From: CAYURR01 sp964446745
GTDB taxonomy: Bacteria > Bacillota > Clostridia > Lachnospirales > WQUN01
DNA length: 7,952 nucleotides
Reading direction: 5' to 3'
NCBI GenBank assembly: GCA_964446745.1
Contig: CAYURR010000138.1
Location: 1 to 7,952 of the forward strand
Notes under the pieces: generated by a model
Database searches by the model: none
What the model was told of the DNA's origin: nothing
What the model saw: only the letters and a program-made list of their open reading frames with translations
Shown: positions 5,792 through 7,952 of the stretch, piece by piece
Layout: each line of letters opens with the position of its first letter
Numbering within the stretch: the stretch's first letter is position 1
Position numbers and translations under genes: made by a program

Positions 5792-6817
5792 ATGCGGTGC
5801 ACAAAGGAATATTACAATGACATGCTGGAATGCTTATCAAAGGCGTTCGGAGAGAATAAAAACTGGTTCCAACGAAATTGTGGGCATGTCGTGCCGTTTT
5901 ACGATCAGGCCAACGATACAGATTATTCCAATCATTATATACATTTAGAAGACGGTAAGGTGGCGGGCGTAGTCGGCTCATACTTGATGGATTTTGACCT
6001 ATTGGATGTGAGGCTCTCTGTTGCCGGTATAGGTCAGGTCAGCTGCTTGCCCGAATATAGGGGCAAGGGGATCATGTCCTTATTGATCAACGAAGCCATT
6101 GCGGATATGGAAAGTTCCGGTACAGACTTATCGGTCTTGGGCGGCGATCGCTTCAGATACGCGCATTTTGGGTATGAATTCGGAGGTGTCGAGGGGATAT
6201 TACACTTCGACAAGCACAGGATTGAAACGCCCAAAGATACATATTATATAAACGAGCCTCGTGTCGGTGATGTACCGATGCTCAGGCAACTATACGAACG
6301 TATACCATCGCGTGTATACCGATCGGATGAACTGTTTGCGAGACACATGTCGCGTGGAAATGTACGCTTTGTGACCGCGCGTATAGATGCACAATTTCAT
6401 GCTTACCTTGCGTATAAACCGGAAAACCCTTCGCATATATTAGAAATCAGCGGTGATCCGGCGGCTATACTCGCGCTTCTGCATAATCATTTCGCGGAGC
6501 ATAGCATTGAAAGCATTAGGGTTTATATGCCTGTTCATGGCTGTGAAGTGAGCCGTTATCTATATTCGATATGCTCGTACTATGAGATGCGTCCCGCATT
6601 TAATATAAAGATAGTAAACCCGAGTGCCATAATAGAAAAGTTCTCTAACTCAAAAGCATTTGCTCCGATCGTGAAGGGCTTGCCTGTAATAACGGACGAT
6701 AACAAAGAGGAAATCTGTAGGCGGCTGTTGGGCTTTACGTTTAACCCCTGTTGCGGTGAGGTCGTAACTCAGACCGGTAACGCGGGCCTATGGTGCTCTG
6801 AGCTCGACCATGTTTGA
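5792..6817 (+). CDS. GNAT family N-acetyltransferase, Eis-like
   Basis: A 341-aa soluble protein with no signal peptide. The N-terminal half is a GNAT fold: GKVAGVVGSYLMDF (beta strands, 55-68), then GQVSCLPEYRGKGIMSLLINEAI at 81-103, whose R90-G-K-G-I pattern is the acetyl-CoA pyrophosphate loop (motif A), then TDLSVLGGDRFRYAHFGYEFGG at 111-132, a pattern typical of the Eis/YkkB-like branch (Acetyltransf_9). The rest looks like a second, degenerate GNAT-like region, as in Eis-type proteins, but the protein is shorter than Eis (about 400 aa), so a full sterol-carrier-like C-terminal domain is probably absent or reduced. The acceptor substrate (amine of an antibiotic, peptide, sugar or protein) cannot be read from sequence. 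It lies 11 nt after cheB and 22 nt before the deacetylase gene, with no terminator on either side. The GTG at 5780 overlapping the cheB stop would add only four residues and destroy the GGAGGT. Confidence 0.88.
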   Translation: MRCTKEYYNDMLECLSKAFGENKNWFQRNCGHVVPFYDQANDTDYSNHYIHLEDGKVAGVVGSYLMDFDLLDVRLSVAGIGQVSCLPEYRGKGIMSLLINEAIADMESSGTDLSVLGGDRFRYAHFGYEFGGVEGILHFDKHRIETPKDTYYINEPRVGDVPMLRQLYERIPSRVYRSDELFARHMSRGNVRFVTARIDAQFHAYLAYKPENPSHILEISGDPAAILALLHNHFAEHSIESIRVYMPVHGCEVSRYLYSICSYYEMRPAFNIKIVNPSAIIEKFSNSKAFAPIVKGLPVITDDNKEEICRRLLGFTFNPCCGEVVTQTGNAGLWCSELDHV

Positions 6818-6839
6818 AAACACTTGAAAGGGTCCATCA

Positions 6840-7952
6840 ATGCATTTATATAAATACAACATAAAAATCCGTCCGTTGCGTAAAACCGCAATCGGTTTAT
6901 TTGCATGCGGCGTTATTGCGCTGAGTCTGACCGGCTGCAGATCGGCTATTGAGACGGGCGGCTCTATAGAAGAGCTGCCCGCACTGGAAGCATCCATGGA
7001 ATTGTCGGATGCATCTGAGGCAACTCCGACGCCTGCGCCAACACCTACGGCGACACCTAAGCCCTCTCCTACGCCTAGTCCATCCCCGACCCCTATACCG
7101 GACATCGGCCCACAGCCTCCCAATGAGGTCGGGCAGATCATGATAATTATGTACCACGGCATCACAAAGGGCAAACCCCCGTCATCGTATCAGCGATCGG
7201 TAGAGGGGCTCAGAAGCGATCTGGCCAATCTATATGAAAAGGGCTACCGACTCATGAAGCTGTCAGACCTGATCAACAATAACATCACGGTAAACGCAGG
7301 CTATTCACCCGTGGTCATAACATTTGACGACGGCATGGGCTCGTCATTCTCACTGCAGGAGTCGGATAAGGGATTGATCCCCACAGAGGATTGCGGCTTG
7401 GATGTTATAGAGAAATTTGCAGCCGAGCACCCGAGCTTCGGAAAGACCGCCGCGTTCTTTATCAACGGCGCGAGTGAGCAGTTCAGAGGAGCGGGGACTT
7501 TGAAGGAGCGGCTTAAGTATTTGATCGATAACGGATATGAGGTCGGAAGCCACAGCTACACGCATGACAGCATGGGTAAGATGAACGCGGAGAAACTGCA
7601 GGCCGCGATAGGTAGACAGGATCAATATATAAGAGATCTGCTACCCGGATATGATCCGGTGGCATTGGCATACCCATATGGCGAACGCCCGGGCGAACAG
7701 CTCAGGCCGCTTGTATTGGATGGCACATATAACGGTATAGCATATAAATACCGCCTGGCGGTGCGTGCGGGCACGAGTGCTGCGAAGACTGCACCGAATG
7801 CGATCGGCTATGATCCGCTCAACACCCCGAGGGTCAGAGGCTCCGATGAAATGGAGGGAGATCTGGGCTGGTTCATCAGGCACTATGATGCAAAACCCCA
7901 GCTGCGTTATGTCTCGGACGGCAATCCGAATACGGTTACGGTGCCGGAGATT
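6840..7952 (+). CDS. Polysaccharide deacetylase (NodB-type) lipoprotein, 3' end cut by window
   Basis: An open frame from ATG 6840 to the window edge, 371 codons without a stop, so the C-terminus is missing. It starts with a basic N-terminus, a hydrophobic run (17-31) and the lipobox SLTGC (Cys33), indicating an extracellular lipoprotein. A Pro/Thr/Ser-rich spacer (about 61-94, PTPAPTPTATP...) extends it through the wall. The NodB homology domain follows: MIIMYHGIT (His106), VVITFDDG with Asp163-Asp164, FFING, GYEVGSHSYTHD with metal ligands His238 and His242, and AYPYGE at 277-282. These are the standard motifs of carbohydrate esterase family 4, which remove N- or O-acetyl groups from peptidoglycan, chitin-type or other glycans. 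The segment FDDGMGSSFSLQESDKGLIPTEDC carries a longer insertion after the catalytic aspartates than short NodB enzymes. The start is the only ATG after the in-frame stop at 6825; AAGGG at 6828-6832 is a modest ribosome binding site. Last visible gene of the operon; the target glycan is unknown. Confidence 0.92.
   Translation, partial: MHLYKYNIKIRPLRKTAIGLFACGVIALSLTGCRSAIETGGSIEELPALEASMELSDASEATPTPAPTPTATPKPSPTPSPSPTPIPDIGPQPPNEVGQIMIIMYHGITKGKPPSSYQRSVEGLRSDLANLYEKGYRLMKLSDLINNNITVNAGYSPVVITFDDGMGSSFSLQESDKGLIPTEDCGLDVIEKFAAEHPSFGKTAAFFINGASEQFRGAGTLKERLKYLIDNGYEVGSHSYTHDSMGKMNAEKLQAAIGRQDQYIRDLLPGYDPVALAYPYGERPGEQLRPLVLDGTYNGIAYKYRLAVRAGTSAAKTAPNAIGYDPLNTPRVRGSDEMEGDLGWFIRHYDAKPQLRYVSDGNPNTVTVPEI

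Noticed and set aside
6788..7174. Minus-strand frame coding a GVGVGEGLGV-type glycine-rich protein
   Set aside because: It is the antisense of the Pro/Thr-rich spacer of the deacetylase gene, which has clear domain motifs in the sense strand.

Overview
The window reads as chromosomal DNA of a Gram-positive, probably endospore-forming member of the Bacillota (most likely class Clostridia). The evidence is a YdcC/GerS-type lipoprotein followed directly by alanine racemase and MazF (the acpS-ydcC-alr-ndoAI-ndoA region of Bacillus subtilis and the gerS-alr2 pair of Clostridioides difficile are the reference cases), an LCP-family wall-assembly protein with a LytR C-terminal domain, lipobox signal peptides without outer-membrane genes, and strong Shine-Dalgarno sequences. 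ATA is a frequent isoleucine codon in every gene. All genes are on the + strand and there is almost no non-coding space. I see no mobile element, CRISPR array, tRNA or rRNA.

Region 1 (about 1-2410) is the germination/D-alanine block: a LolA-fold lipoprotein of the YdcC/GerS type, alr (alanine racemase, D-Ala for peptidoglycan) and mazF/ndoA (ACA-type mRNA endoribonuclease in characterised relatives). The expected MazE/EndoAI antitoxin gene is not present: only 116 bp separate alr from mazF and no suitable reading frame exists there. mazF probably starts at a GTG, 42 nt inside the longest ATG-initiated frame. A near-consensus sigma-A promoter pattern lies inside the start of the lipoprotein gene. 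A strong stem-loop with a GAAA loop and T-rich tail closes the block.

Region 2 (about 2400-7952) starts with an extended -10 promoter that abuts the terminator and continues as one probable operon: LCP glycopolymer transferase-like protein with a 10-copy 18-bp repeat linker, TraX-family membrane protein (ATGA overlap), CheB-type methylesterase with a degenerate receiver domain, Eis-like GNAT acetyltransferase, and a lipoprotein polysaccharide deacetylase that runs off the right edge. Gaps are -4, 33, 11 and 22 nt and I see no internal terminator. Three or four of the five products point to the cell envelope (glycopolymer attachment, acyl transfer, deacetylation). The full CheB with intact catalytic triad but eroded acidic pocket, with no other chemotaxis gene in view, is the odd member.

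The most interesting candidates for something undescribed are this LCP-TraX-CheB-GNAT-deacetylase gene set and the antitoxin-less mazF. Neither is proven to be a new system by the sequence alone.
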